Assembly: GCF_000210075.1 (NCBI RefSeq)
Contig: NC_021017.1
Coordinates: 5,331,336-5,371,691, forward strand
Direction: 5' to 3'
DNA from: Bacteroides xylanisolvens XB1A
GTDB taxonomy: Bacteria; Bacteroidota; Bacteroidia; Bacteroidales; Bacteroidaceae
DNA length: 40,356 nt
This document shows positions 7,951 to 15,668 of this stretch, one piece after another (within the stretch, counting starts at the first letter, position 1; every line of letters starts with the position of its first letter). The notes beneath the pieces are model-generated. The model was not told where the DNA came from, made no database searches, and saw only the letters and a program-made list of their open reading frames with translations. The position numbers and the translations under genes are program-made.

Positions 7951-8547
7951 ATGAAAGAAGTAATATTTGTAATTTTAGAAGGGTTCGCCGACTGGGAAGG
8001 CGCATATATAGCTACCTGTTTGAATCAGGGAGTCAAGCCCGGAAATCCTATTAGTTATAAAGTGAAAACCCTATCAATAACTCAAGAACCCGTAAGTTCA
8101 ATAGGCGGATTCAGAGTGCTGCCTGATTATGGGCTAAAAGATATGGCGGAAGATTATGCGGGGCTGGTGTTAATTGGCGGTATGAACTGGTTCTCACCTG
8201 AAGCTGAATTAATAGTTCCACTTGTAGAAAAAGCTATTAAAGAAAAGAAATTAGTTGCCGGAATATGTAATGCTTCTGTTTTTCTGGGTATGCACGGTTT
8301 CCTTAATGAGGTAAAGCATACCAGCAATACGCTCAATTATCTAAAACAGTATGCTGGGGATAAATATACAGGCGATTCGAACTATATCAATGAACAAGCT
8401 GTAAGAGACGAGAATATTGTAACTGCCAACGGAACCGGGCAATTGGAATTTTGCAAAGAAATATTATATGCATTAGAAGCTGATACTGCCGATGCGATAG
8501 AGGAAAGTTATCTGTTTTATAAAAACGGATTCTGTCCGGGAGCATAA
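7951..8547 (+). CDS. DJ-1/PfpI family protein
   Basis: A 198-residue class I glutamine-amidotransferase-like protein of the DJ-1/PfpI superfamily. It begins KEVIFVILEGFADWEGAYIA, has a beta-strand GLVLIGGMNW, and carries the nucleophile elbow VAGICNASVF with the reactive cysteine at residue 106. Family members act as glyoxalases, amidases, chaperones or stress proteins, so the activity cannot be fixed from sequence. The gene stands alone, with a CACCTTTG box (7918-7925) as a possible imperfect -7 element 25 bp before the ATG. It converges on the gene at 9124. Confidence 0.85.
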   Translation: MKEVIFVILEGFADWEGAYIATCLNQGVKPGNPISYKVKTLSITQEPVSSIGGFRVLPDYGLKDMAEDYAGLVLIGGMNWFSPEAELIVPLVEKAIKEKKLVAGICNASVFLGMHGFLNEVKHTSNTLNYLKQYAGDKYTGDSNYINEQAVRDENIVTANGTGQLEFCKEILYALEADTADAIEESYLFYKNGFCPGA

Positions 8548-8634
8548 AATGAATGAAAGAATGACCATTCTTAAAAAAGGAATATTTAAGCAATCAGAAA
8601 GAGAGACAATAGCATAACGATTTAAGAAAAATAG

Positions 8635-8657
8635 AAAAAAGCCCGGCATCTGTCGGG
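8635..8657 (-). terminator. Possible intrinsic terminator facing the 9124 gene
   Basis: On the minus strand a short hairpin (CCCGAC/GCCGGG, 8657-8642, one mismatch) is followed by C and six T (8640-8635). It is the only terminator-like element downstream of the minus-strand gene ending at 9124, but lies over 450 bp away. Confidence 0.35.
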
Positions 8658-8837
8658 AGAAAGTTCTTTATTATTATCATTTGGGACATATATCATCCAA
8701 ATAGCAGCTATTTTCCATTATTCATTCACCATTCAACATAAAATATTAAGATAACCGTTCTTTTTATTATTCCTATCCTTTCTAACAGTTATGCCAAACT
8801 AGAGAAAAACCACCCTCAAAAAGACCAGTTTCAGCTT

Positions 8838-8925
8838 CCTCACCGATGACAAACAAGTTCCTCGGTGAGGAAGCTAGCGACGCACACCGAGGAACACCCC
8901 GCTCCTCACCGAGGAACGAACGCTT
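8838..8925. repeat. 22-bp-period array of the palindrome CCTCACCGAGG
   Basis: Units begin at 8838, 8860, 8882 and 8904, exactly 22 bp apart. Each starts with an 11-bp core, CCTCACCGAGG or its inverse CCTCGGTGAGG (stem CCTC/GAGG), degenerate in units 1 and 3, followed by 11 bp of spacer. Units 1 and 2 can pair over 14 bp (8833-8846 with 8862-8875), and units 2 and 4 also pair. The rest of the 8548-9123 gap holds no convincing gene. Confidence 0.8.
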
Positions 8926-9123
8926 TGCCAACAAGAAAAGATGCATTCCGTATGTAGTTTTATGCGAAATAGACCTGTATTTCCGCATATTATTGCCCTA
9001 TTTTATGCCGTTTATTCACTGGTTCATTGTTTTTAAAGTTGCTATTCTTTTATACAATCTTAAAAATAGCACATTGAGACTATAAAAGCGCTGTCTCTTA
9101 GTATCTCTTATATACTATGAGTT

Positions 9124-9546
9124 TTATTCTACGATAAAGCTCTCCGATTTGAAATTACTATAAAACCTACCGGAAGTTGCCGTAAATTTCAATACACAAT
9201 AGTCGGGATCTGTCACTCCTTCCGGGTAATACATGGTATCACCCTCCTGCCAAATCATTTCTTTGCTGGCACTGTCTGTCAATACTTCCATTGTACCCCG
9301 CAGCATCGCACCTCTAAAAAATCTTGTATCACAAAAGTAAATACACGCATGATTGTTTTCCCGGTATTGCGCCACACGCATGGATGAAGTATTCGTTGTC
9401 AGATAAATCGTTTTTATCCCTTCCCTTTTTCTTGGCTGCAACATTGCCTTGATATTAGGAAATCCCTCCCTGTCTATAGAACCGATAAAAGCTGTTTTCA
9501 ACTTATCAATCATGTTCCCTACTGTTTTTTCTGCGTCTCTCATCAT
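9124..9546 (-). CDS. Pyridoxamine 5'-phosphate oxidase-fold flavoprotein (general-stress type)
   Basis: A 140-residue split-barrel protein of the PNPOx-like, FMN-binding group. It begins MMRDAEKTVGNMIDKLKTAFIGSIDREGFPNIKAM in pieces typical of the family, followed by a strand IKTIYLTTNTSSMRVAQYREN and HACIYFCDTRFFRGAMLRG. The length fits the short stress-protein-26-like members, not biosynthetic PdxH. It probably binds FMN, heme or F420-like flavin cofactor; its substrate is unknown. ATG codons at 9546 and 9543 are both possible. A minus-strand TACTTTCG box (9585-9578) may be a weak -7 element. Confidence 0.8.
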   Translation of the reverse strand: MMRDAEKTVGNMIDKLKTAFIGSIDREGFPNIKAMLQPRKREGIKTIYLTTNTSSMRVAQYRENNHACIYFCDTRFFRGAMLRGTMEVLTDSASKEMIWQEGDTMYYPEGVTDPDYCVLKFTATSGRFYSNFKSESFIVE

Positions 9547-9637
9547 TTCATTTTTTATTGTTAGTTATTATCTGATGCGAAAGTAGAGAAATAGAAGAGG
9601 AACGGCGTAATAAAAAGAAAGGGGAAAATAGTACTTT

Positions 9638-10516
9638 TTACGGTTTATGTGTTTTCCGATAAAGTAATGGAGTTTCTCCCGTATGTTGCCGGAAGCTGCG
9701 AATAAAATAGGAGACCGTTGAAAAGCAGAGTTCAAAAGCAATATCCGATATAGGGACGTTTGTATAAACGAGCAGTCTTTTAGCCTCATCCATCACTTTA
9801 TTCTGAATATATTGTTTGGCGCTGAACCCCATTGTCGAGGTTACCATCTCATTCAAATAGTTTGAAGTAATGCAGAGTTTATCCGCATAATACTGAACCG
9901 AGTGTTGCTCTTTCGAATGGATATTTACCAAATTCATGAATTTACTTACATGATTATTAGACGCTTCTCTGCTCCTGCCCTCCTCTATCGAAGTCATTTT
10001 AAGATAAGCCCGGTCCAATAACATCAGGACTTCATAAAGCAACGCTCTCAATACATGCACATCGTTTTGCTGATACGAGTCGATCTCCATCTTTATATGA
10101 TGCAAAATTTGGAGTATACGGGCATAAAGCTCATCTGGCAAATGCAGTCTTGATGAAAAGCTTTCCAGCTGAAAAAACGAAAGATGCTGTACAAACAAAG
10201 AATCTTTAAAGAGGGAAGACAAGAACTCTTCCTCGAAAATCAGCGCATAACCATTGATGATATGACGCGTATCCCAGTTCCGGATTTCTCCCGGTTTAGA
10301 GAATAGAACGTCACATGGGGTTACTTCATAGGTTTGGTTATCGACTGAAAACGTCCCTTTACCTTCTGTTATAAAAGTAACATCATAATAATTCAACGTG
10401 TGAATAGCACTTTCAGCCAAGAACTTCTTCACATATTTCAGTTCTACCACACCGACCAAAAGTTCGCTTCCATACTTATTCTTATAAAAAGTATATCGAG
10501 GTATTGAGTTTTTCAT
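9638..10516 (-). CDS. AraC family transcriptional regulator
   Basis: A 292-residue regulator with an N-terminal cupin-like sensing domain (about 1-140, including FITEGKGTFSVDN and the strand DVLFSKPGEIRNW) and a C-terminal pair of helix-turn-helix motifs, the second being ISDIAFELCFSTVSYFIRSF followed by GETPLLYRK. I chose the ATG at 10516 (MKNSIPRY) over an upstream in-frame TTG at 10555, because a good promoter (10556-10525) lies between them and would exclude the longer form. That places the start codon only about 8 nt after the -7 box, so the transcript has almost no leader. The target may be the neighbouring 9124 or MATE gene; this is inference. Confidence 0.88.
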   Translation of the reverse strand: MKNSIPRYTFYKNKYGSELLVGVVELKYVKKFLAESAIHTLNYYDVTFITEGKGTFSVDNQTYEVTPCDVLFSKPGEIRNWDTRHIINGYALIFEEEFLSSLFKDSLFVQHLSFFQLESFSSRLHLPDELYARILQILHHIKMEIDSYQQNDVHVLRALLYEVLMLLDRAYLKMTSIEEGRSREASNNHVSKFMNLVNIHSKEQHSVQYYADKLCITSNYLNEMVTSTMGFSAKQYIQNKVMDEAKRLLVYTNVPISDIAFELCFSTVSYFIRSFRQHTGETPLLYRKTHKP

Positions 10517-10524
10517 TTGGAATA

Positions 10525-10556
10525 CAAAAATAATATTCCTTACCAAATAATCCAAA
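10525..10556 (-). promoter_or_regulatory. Bacteroides-type promoter of the AraC gene
   Basis: On the minus strand TTTG (10556-10553), a 20-bp spacer and TATTTTTG (10532-10525) match the TTTG-N19-21-TAnnTTTG consensus exactly. Confidence 0.7.
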
Positions 10557-10638
10557 GACTTTTCAAACTCAATTTTGAATAGTCAATGAACCATCTGATA
10601 AGGAATACATAGAAAAATAGATGTCCAGGTTATATTTC

Positions 10639-11187
10639 CTATTTAGAACTTCCAGCCATATATCCCAAACTGGTTACATCGGCACCCAGATAATGAGTAA
10701 TATACTTCAAAGGTACCCTGTACAGAATATCTGGGATTTCTGCCAATAAAGAAAGATACCTCTCTCTTACCGTCAGTTTACGAACGTTCATATTCTCTTC
10801 TTCTTTAAAATAGAACTGATATTCCATCAGTTGACGAACCAAGTTGGCAAACGAAATAGATGTTGCGCACAACTCTTCAATCTCCTCTTCGCTGATGTAA
10901 TAAGCAGCACATTTCGTCAGCGCCTTTACAGCATACTGACTGGAGTTATAGCACAATACAGCATCCCCTTCAGATAAAAACCGGATGGTTCTGTCCTCTC
11001 CTTCATGGGTCGTGTATGTATGCAGAATGCCGGAAACAATAATATACAAGCTCTGCTCGGGCATTGTGGCAGATGCAATCGTTTCTCCTTTATCCAGATA
11101 CACCATTTCCATACGAGCCAACAGCTCTTTCACTTCTTTTTCATCAACCTGATACTCAAAACAGAGTTTCTTCAAATAAGCTTCCAT
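10639..11187 (-). CDS. Crp/Fnr family transcriptional regulator with atypical C-terminus
   Basis: A 182-residue protein with a cyclic-nucleotide-binding-like beta roll (about 20-115; LYIIVSGILHTY, EGDAVLCYN) and a connecting helix. Its C-terminal block VRERYLSLLAEIPDILYRVPLKYITHYLG is typical of Bacteroides Crp-like proteins. The recognition helix that should follow (usually SLSRIR-like) instead reads DVTSLGYMAGSSK and stops, so the DNA-binding motif is short or altered. Other frames beyond the stop do not restore it. The residues that contact cAMP are not evident, and Bacteroides generally lack cAMP. It begins 40 nt after the MATE gene stop on the same strand and may share its transcript. 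Confidence 0.82.
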   Translation of the reverse strand: MEAYLKKLCFEYQVDEKEVKELLARMEMVYLDKGETIASATMPEQSLYIIVSGILHTYTTHEGEDRTIRFLSEGDAVLCYNSSQYAVKALTKCAAYYISEEEIEELCATSISFANLVRQLMEYQFYFKEEENMNVRKLTVRERYLSLLAEIPDILYRVPLKYITHYLGADVTSLGYMAGSSK

Positions 11188-11227
11188 ACAAAATAGATTT
11201 TAGTTAATATATGTCACTTAAAAACAC

Positions 11228-12592
11228 CTAATTCGACATAGCAGGCATCAATGTGCCTCTCAAGTATAATTTCCTTTGCGTATATCGCAAATACCAGATA
11301 CAAATCAATAATGAAACCGCCGTTGAAATGGGTGGAGCAAATCCCATGATAAACAGCGACGAGCTATCCATCTGACTGAACCAGTATGACAATGGTATAC
11401 GGAACAGGAAAGTAGCTATCAGACTGTGAATCATCGGGAATAACGAGTTCCCTTGTCCGCTGAAATAAGAATTGATGCAGAACACAAAACTGACTACGAT
11501 ACAGTCGATGCTATATCCCCGCAGGTACTCTGCTGCCATTGCCACCACAGCGGCATCTTTCGTAAAGAAAGCGGTAAGCGTCTCCGGCAGGAATTGCGAA
11601 TACACGCAAACCGACACACCGAAAACAAGAGCAATCCCTATTCCGGAAGCAAGACATTTATTCATTCTCTTGATAAGTCCCGCCCCGTAATTTTGTGCAG
11701 TCATGGTTGCCACAGCCGATGATATAGCCATCGGAGGCAGCATGGCAAACACTATGATTTTCTCAACAACACCTAAAGAAGCAGACGCAATGACTCCCAT
11801 CTGATTCACAATGACAGTGATTATCAGAAATGAAACATTGATTAAAGCATCTTGCAAAGCAATAGGCGCTCCCAATACCATGATCTTTTTAGACAGATTC
11901 CGGTTCAAACGGATATCCTTCCGTGAGAAATCAAAGTGGAATCCATGCCGGTATAAGAACCAAAGCGCTATTCCAAAGCTAACGCCTTGCGCGGTTACAG
12001 TAGCAATAGCCGCTCCTGTAGCTCCCCAATGGAAATAGCCGACCAGTATAAAATCGAGCACTATATTGATTATACATGCCAAGCCTACAAAATAAAGCGG
12101 TGTCTTTGAATCACCCAATCCACGCAGGATACCACATACAACGTTATACCCTATTATGAACAGAATACCAGCCGAACATACCAGAATATAGTTTTTAGTA
12201 TCAGCCATCGCTTCCGCAGGCGTGTGCATCAGTTCGGTTATCTGCCCATGAAATGCCAGCATGACCAAGGTCAGCAAGACTCCTACGATTGAAAATAGCC
12301 ACACGGAAGAACCGATTGTAAAAGCTACTTTCCGGTCATCTTTTGCTCCGATAGCGATAGCAATCAGCACGGTTGTGCCTGTCGTAATGCCAAGAATAAT
12401 ACTCGTAATCGTCTGCATCACCTGACTGCCGATAGCCACAGCCGCCACACTTGCCGAATCATCATATTGCCCCACAACAAACAAGTCGGCTCCACCATAA
12501 AGTGCCTGAAGCACATTGGCAATAAGAAAAGGTACTGCAAATTGCAGCAATACCTTCGGAACACTTCCTTGTGTCAAATTTAACTCTTTCAT
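11228..12592 (-). CDS. MATE family multidrug/cation antiporter
   Basis: A 454-residue inner-membrane exporter with about 12 hydrophobic segments in two similar halves, starting LTQGSVPKVLLQFAVPFLIAN. It has the family features GGADLFVVGQYD and AIGSQVMQTI in the first half and VMTAQNYGAG-like segments in the second. The closest group by eye is the NorM/DinF-like exporters that use Na+ or H+ to expel drugs or metabolites. The substrate is unknown. The transcript probably starts near 12745 and has an approximately 150-nt leader with a strong terminator hairpin and a competing hairpin. A Crp-like regulator follows 40 nt downstream. Confidence 0.92.
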   Translation of the reverse strand: MKELNLTQGSVPKVLLQFAVPFLIANVLQALYGGADLFVVGQYDDSASVAAVAIGSQVMQTITSIILGITTGTTVLIAIAIGAKDDRKVAFTIGSSVWLFSIVGVLLTLVMLAFHGQITELMHTPAEAMADTKNYILVCSAGILFIIGYNVVCGILRGLGDSKTPLYFVGLACIINIVLDFILVGYFHWGATGAAIATVTAQGVSFGIALWFLYRHGFHFDFSRKDIRLNRNLSKKIMVLGAPIALQDALINVSFLIITVIVNQMGVIASASLGVVEKIIVFAMLPPMAISSAVATMTAQNYGAGLIKRMNKCLASGIGIALVFGVSVCVYSQFLPETLTAFFTKDAAVVAMAAEYLRGYSIDCIVVSFVFCINSYFSGQGNSLFPMIHSLIATFLFRIPLSYWFSQMDSSSLFIMGFAPPISTAVSLLICIWYLRYTQRKLYLRGTLMPAMSN

Positions 12593-12634
12593 AGTTTCTC
12601 CGCTACTTTACCTCTTATCTTAAATTGTTACAAT

Positions 12635-12690
12635 AAAAAATAGTGCCGGACAAGCGAATGATTTACACCATTCATCTTATCCAGCACTAT
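12635..12690 (-). terminator. Strong intrinsic terminator in the MATE leader
   Basis: On the minus strand a long stem pairs 12690-12669 with 12660-12640 (about 21 bp including some G-U pairs, one bulge, short loop). It is followed by six T (12640-12635). It lies between a promoter at 12782-12751 and the MATE start at 12592, so it would stop transcription before the gene. It could also end read-through from the 12853 operon. Confidence 0.8.
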
Positions 12691-12720
12691 AATTATCTAT
12701 TATAGCACCCTCCGATGAGG
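12684..12720 (-). promoter_or_regulatory. Candidate antiterminator hairpin of the MATE leader
   Basis: GTGCTATAAT (12708-12699) can pair with ATTATAGTGC (12693-12684) across a 5-nt loop with two G-U pairs. Bases 12690-12684 are also the outer arm of the terminator stem, so the two hairpins exclude each other. A third small hairpin (CCTC ATCG GAGG, 12720-12709) lies just before. This is the architecture of an attenuator or riboswitch; the ligand or signal is unknown. Confidence 0.45.
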
Positions 12721-12750
12721 ATTTTTATGCCTGTCCCTATTTTCGGGCTG

Positions 12751-12782
12751 CAAATATGGGCTTTGTTTTTATAACTACCAAA
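12751..12782 (-). promoter_or_regulatory. Bacteroides-type promoter of the MATE gene
   Basis: On the minus strand TTTG (12782-12779), a 20-bp spacer and CATATTTG (12758-12751, one mismatch to TAnnTTTG). The predicted start near 12745 gives a leader of about 150 nt. Confidence 0.55.
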
Positions 12783-12852
12783 TTATAACTGATTTTTATT
12801 TTTGAATGATACAATCAGGTATCAATGTGAAGCTTTTATTGCAGCCGCTTTT

Positions 12853-14388
12853 CTACTCCCGGAAGCGGAAGAAAGCAGCCAATCGGTCCGGATTCAGCGT
12901 ATAGCGGGCACGTTCTTTTAAAAGTAGTTCGGCGTTCATCACTGCACAAGAATGAGACACCACTGACATCATCTCCCAATCCTTCAGTGAATTTCCGACA
13001 ATCAATACTTGGTCAAGGGGAAAAGCTAAAGCCTTGCATATATGAAGCACTCCTTTCCGTTTATCAACTTCCTTATGGATAACCGTAATAAGAGGTGGTT
13101 TATAAAACACCTGATAAGGTTTCTCTTTTAAGCGAGAAAGAATATTTATTCTCTCTTCCTTATCATAAACCAGCATGCTGTATTTATAGACTTGACCTTC
13201 ATAGCTATGCGCCGTTATCTTTGCTGATTCTTCGTTTATGTCCAGTAGTAATTCAACCGGCATACACCGGCTCTGCCCGCCATATACCAGTAATCCACCA
13301 TCAGCAAACACCCCTCCTTCAAACAGGCTGAAAAGAGCCTTGCCTAACTTTCTCCGCGCCTGTTGCATAGATAAAGAAGTAGCAAGATATAAGGGAACAA
13401 ATTGCGCTATGTACCGCAAAGCATGGGCATAACTTTCCGAAACCCTTCCCTGGGCATCGGTAAGTGTTCCATCCACATCAAAAAACACGGAAGTAATGAA
13501 AGGCTTATCCGGGATCCGCCAAAATGCACCTGCTCCCATTATTCGATGCAAAGGATGATTAGTCAAATTACTGAAAGCAATGTAACAGTCACAGACCTTC
13601 CGCCGACAAGGAAGCAAGGGGGCCAACATTTGATTCTGATAAAAATTTCCTATCTTCACCTGACTTCGGGGACAAGCAAAGATATCTCCTTTCCAATCAA
13701 TAAAACAACTACTTCTCCCTCCCGAACAGATAGTCCATTGAGCCGAAGCGTTTTTTAAATCATATTCAAAAAGGTTATCCAGTTGCGTAAAGAAACGAAT
13801 ATCTTCTATGCTTAACGGAGACTTCAAACCTTGCATAGCATTAATAAACAAATAAATATCCGGCAAAAGAGCATTTCGCAAATCACTAAGTACGCTTTTT
13901 GCCATCGGATTGCCTACCGCTCCGGCACAGACCTGTATTCCTGCATTATAAAGTGTATGAAGTCGCCGGACAAAACTTTCTACTGAAGTCATTTCCGGAT
14001 GAAAGCTGGCCCAAATTTTTATCTTACTTATCAATGTCGGTGTAGCCGGAAATTCGTCCAGCCATTCATCAGCAGAAAAAGAAAGATTAGTCTGACAGGA
14101 AATTCCAGCCACTTGTGGCAACGCCGCTAAATGAATGATCCCTTTCCGATAATAACGATGTATCAATGCTTCACCGTAAGGAATAATAAATAACTGCAAC
14201 GGTCCCCCTTTCCATTGTTCAATAGCCGTAATAAAACGGTTCCACGCCTGTTCATCCTGCGTAGTGGCTGTCAGATGTGACTTTTTGCCGAAAGGACAGT
14301 AAGAGCAGGTATAATTGCAGCTATTCAATTTACCGCGATAATAGATACGCTTGATGGAAAGTAAATCCCCCTCGTTTTTCATTTTCAT
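12853..14388 (-). CDS. STM4011-like radical SAM protein fused to a HAD phosphatase domain
   Basis: Last gene of the five-gene cassette, 511 residues. The N-terminal part (1 to about 290) is a radical SAM enzyme: cysteines 24, 28 and 31 in CNYTCSYCPFG bind the SAM cluster. More cysteines (CSGGRSSC, IFACPRS, CRRKVCDC, about 218-265) suggest an auxiliary iron-sulfur cluster. The C-terminal part (about 295-511) is a HAD hydrolase with VFFDVDGTLTD (nucleophile Asp), a lysine in the HKEVDKRKGV block, and VGNSLKDWEMM, as in Cof-type sugar or nucleotide phosphatases. The start is ATG at 14388; an overlapping TTG at 14397 is less likely. It begins 5 nt after the previous stop. I recall STM4011-family proteins as shorter and without the HAD part, so the fusion is notable. 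The reaction is unknown. Confidence 0.85.
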   Translation of the reverse strand: MKMKNEGDLLSIKRIYYRGKLNSCNYTCSYCPFGKKSHLTATTQDEQAWNRFITAIEQWKGGPLQLFIIPYGEALIHRYYRKGIIHLAALPQVAGISCQTNLSFSADEWLDEFPATPTLISKIKIWASFHPEMTSVESFVRRLHTLYNAGIQVCAGAVGNPMAKSVLSDLRNALLPDIYLFINAMQGLKSPLSIEDIRFFTQLDNLFEYDLKNASAQWTICSGGRSSCFIDWKGDIFACPRSQVKIGNFYQNQMLAPLLPCRRKVCDCYIAFSNLTNHPLHRIMGAGAFWRIPDKPFITSVFFDVDGTLTDAQGRVSESYAHALRYIAQFVPLYLATSLSMQQARRKLGKALFSLFEGGVFADGGLLVYGGQSRCMPVELLLDINEESAKITAHSYEGQVYKYSMLVYDKEERINILSRLKEKPYQVFYKPPLITVIHKEVDKRKGVLHICKALAFPLDQVLIVGNSLKDWEMMSVVSHSCAVMNAELLLKERARYTLNPDRLAAFFRFRE

Positions 14389-14393
14389 TTCGT

Positions 14394-15668
14394 TCAATAA
14401 GAATAAGTTTCCATCAGCCCTCTTATTTCAGGAGTAATGAACAACTGACCAATATAATCAGAATATCCTATTCCTTCGGAAGTAAGACAAATGCGGTCAT
14501 CTGTATTTTCTATCCATTGCCGTTCTGCCAGTTGCCGGAATAATGGAATATCATCCGGTGATTCGCCAAAACGACGCTCATATTCGGCTTTATCAAGCCC
14601 CATATAATACATCAGATTTTTAATGATGAAACGTTGCCTTCGTTCTTCTTGAGAGAGAATAAATCCATTGCGAGCTACTGTAAAATCAGTAGTGCCCATA
14701 TAGTCATCTATCTCTTCGGCAATATAGCGCTGACAAACAGTATACCGGGTGGCATAATGCAAATTACCCAAGTAACTACGTCCGCCGGAACCACACGAAA
14801 GCATCACTTCATCTCCACAGGAAATTTCCGCATCAGTAGACGGATGATGAATAAAACGCCGCATCGAAGTTTGTAGAAAGCCTCTGTCTTTCAACAGATC
14901 ACGGGCGGCACAATACATCCGGAAACAGACATCATCAGATTCCCGCTCCGTGATAGCTGTTCCCTGTCGCACATATAACGGATAGATAAAGAGTTCGTTA
15001 GGCTGAAACAGAAGAGCCTGCTCTAAAGAATAGAGAAAACTATCCACTGTTTGTCCTTTGATTCCGTAAATCAAGTCGATATTAAAAAAAGGAAATTCCA
15101 TCTTCCGGATAGTTTCCAACGCCTGATTGATCGTGTCTTGCCGGGGACGTCTTTTCAAAGCGGTTAACTCTTCGTTGAGAAAACTTTGTATACCGATACT
15201 TATACGAGCCACTCCGGCTTGTTTCAACCATGCCAAACGGGCAGGATCAGCATACTCCGGTGATGTTTCTATGGAAGTAAAAGCATGTGAGGGATGCACT
15301 CCGAACAGGGCAGCCGTCTCCAATAAGTATTCCAGTTGGGAAACGGTGAGAAGCAACGGTGTACCTCCTCCAATGGCGAAACTGTCAAAGATCAGTCCGG
15401 TGGTGAGAGGTGACAATTGTTGTGCCTGCTTATGAAGGGTTTCCAAATAAGTTGCGATATAATCCGCACGATTGGTTTGTAGAGAAAACAGGTTACAATA
15501 TCCACATTTATGACTACAAAAAGGAATATGAAAATAGAGTGATGCCTTCTGCCCTTCCACCTGTTCCAGGTAAGGAAGCAGCGAAACCGGAGATGGAAAA
15601 GGACGATAGGCAGTTTTATGTGGATAGCTATACATATAGTCTACATATCGTGGTAGCGGTTGATTCAT
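14394..15668 (-). CDS. STM4012-like radical SAM protein (HemN/HemW-related)
   Basis: A 424-residue radical SAM enzyme. FHIPFCSHKCGYCNLFSL holds the cluster cysteines 51, 55 and 58, and AIGGGTPLLL is the SAM-binding glycine motif. The barrel continues with ISIGIQSF and FNIDLIYGIKGQT, and the C-terminal region is HemN/HemW-like. Despite this similarity, genomic context argues against heme synthesis: it sits in a cassette with another radical SAM protein, an ATP-grasp protein and a phosphatase-fold protein. The start is ATG at 15668, which overlaps the previous stop as ATGA; a longer in-frame form from 15728 would run deep into the upstream gene. Substrate unknown; annotation pipelines may mislabel it coproporphyrinogen oxidase. 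Confidence 0.87.
   Translation of the reverse strand: MNQPLPRYVDYMYSYPHKTAYRPFPSPVSLLPYLEQVEGQKASLYFHIPFCSHKCGYCNLFSLQTNRADYIATYLETLHKQAQQLSPLTTGLIFDSFAIGGGTPLLLTVSQLEYLLETAALFGVHPSHAFTSIETSPEYADPARLAWLKQAGVARISIGIQSFLNEELTALKRRPRQDTINQALETIRKMEFPFFNIDLIYGIKGQTVDSFLYSLEQALLFQPNELFIYPLYVRQGTAITERESDDVCFRMYCAARDLLKDRGFLQTSMRRFIHHPSTDAEISCGDEVMLSCGSGGRSYLGNLHYATRYTVCQRYIAEEIDDYMGTTDFTVARNGFILSQEERRQRFIIKNLMYYMGLDKAEYERRFGESPDDIPLFRQLAERQWIENTDDRICLTSEGIGYSDYIGQLFITPEIRGLMETYSY

Noticed and set aside
5238..8925. CRISPR-like arrays
   Set aside because: Repeat cores are only 11-15 bp with 7-11-bp spacers, some spacers are identical, and no cas genes are present.
8782..9085. Overlapping frames of about 68-79 codons on both strands
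   Set aside because: They span the palindromic array and have low-complexity content; the frames follow from the repeat, not from selection.
14394..15668. Calling this gene oxygen-independent coproporphyrinogen oxidase (hemN)
   Set aside because: The similarity is to the general HemN/HemW class; the tightly overlapping cassette argues for a different substrate.
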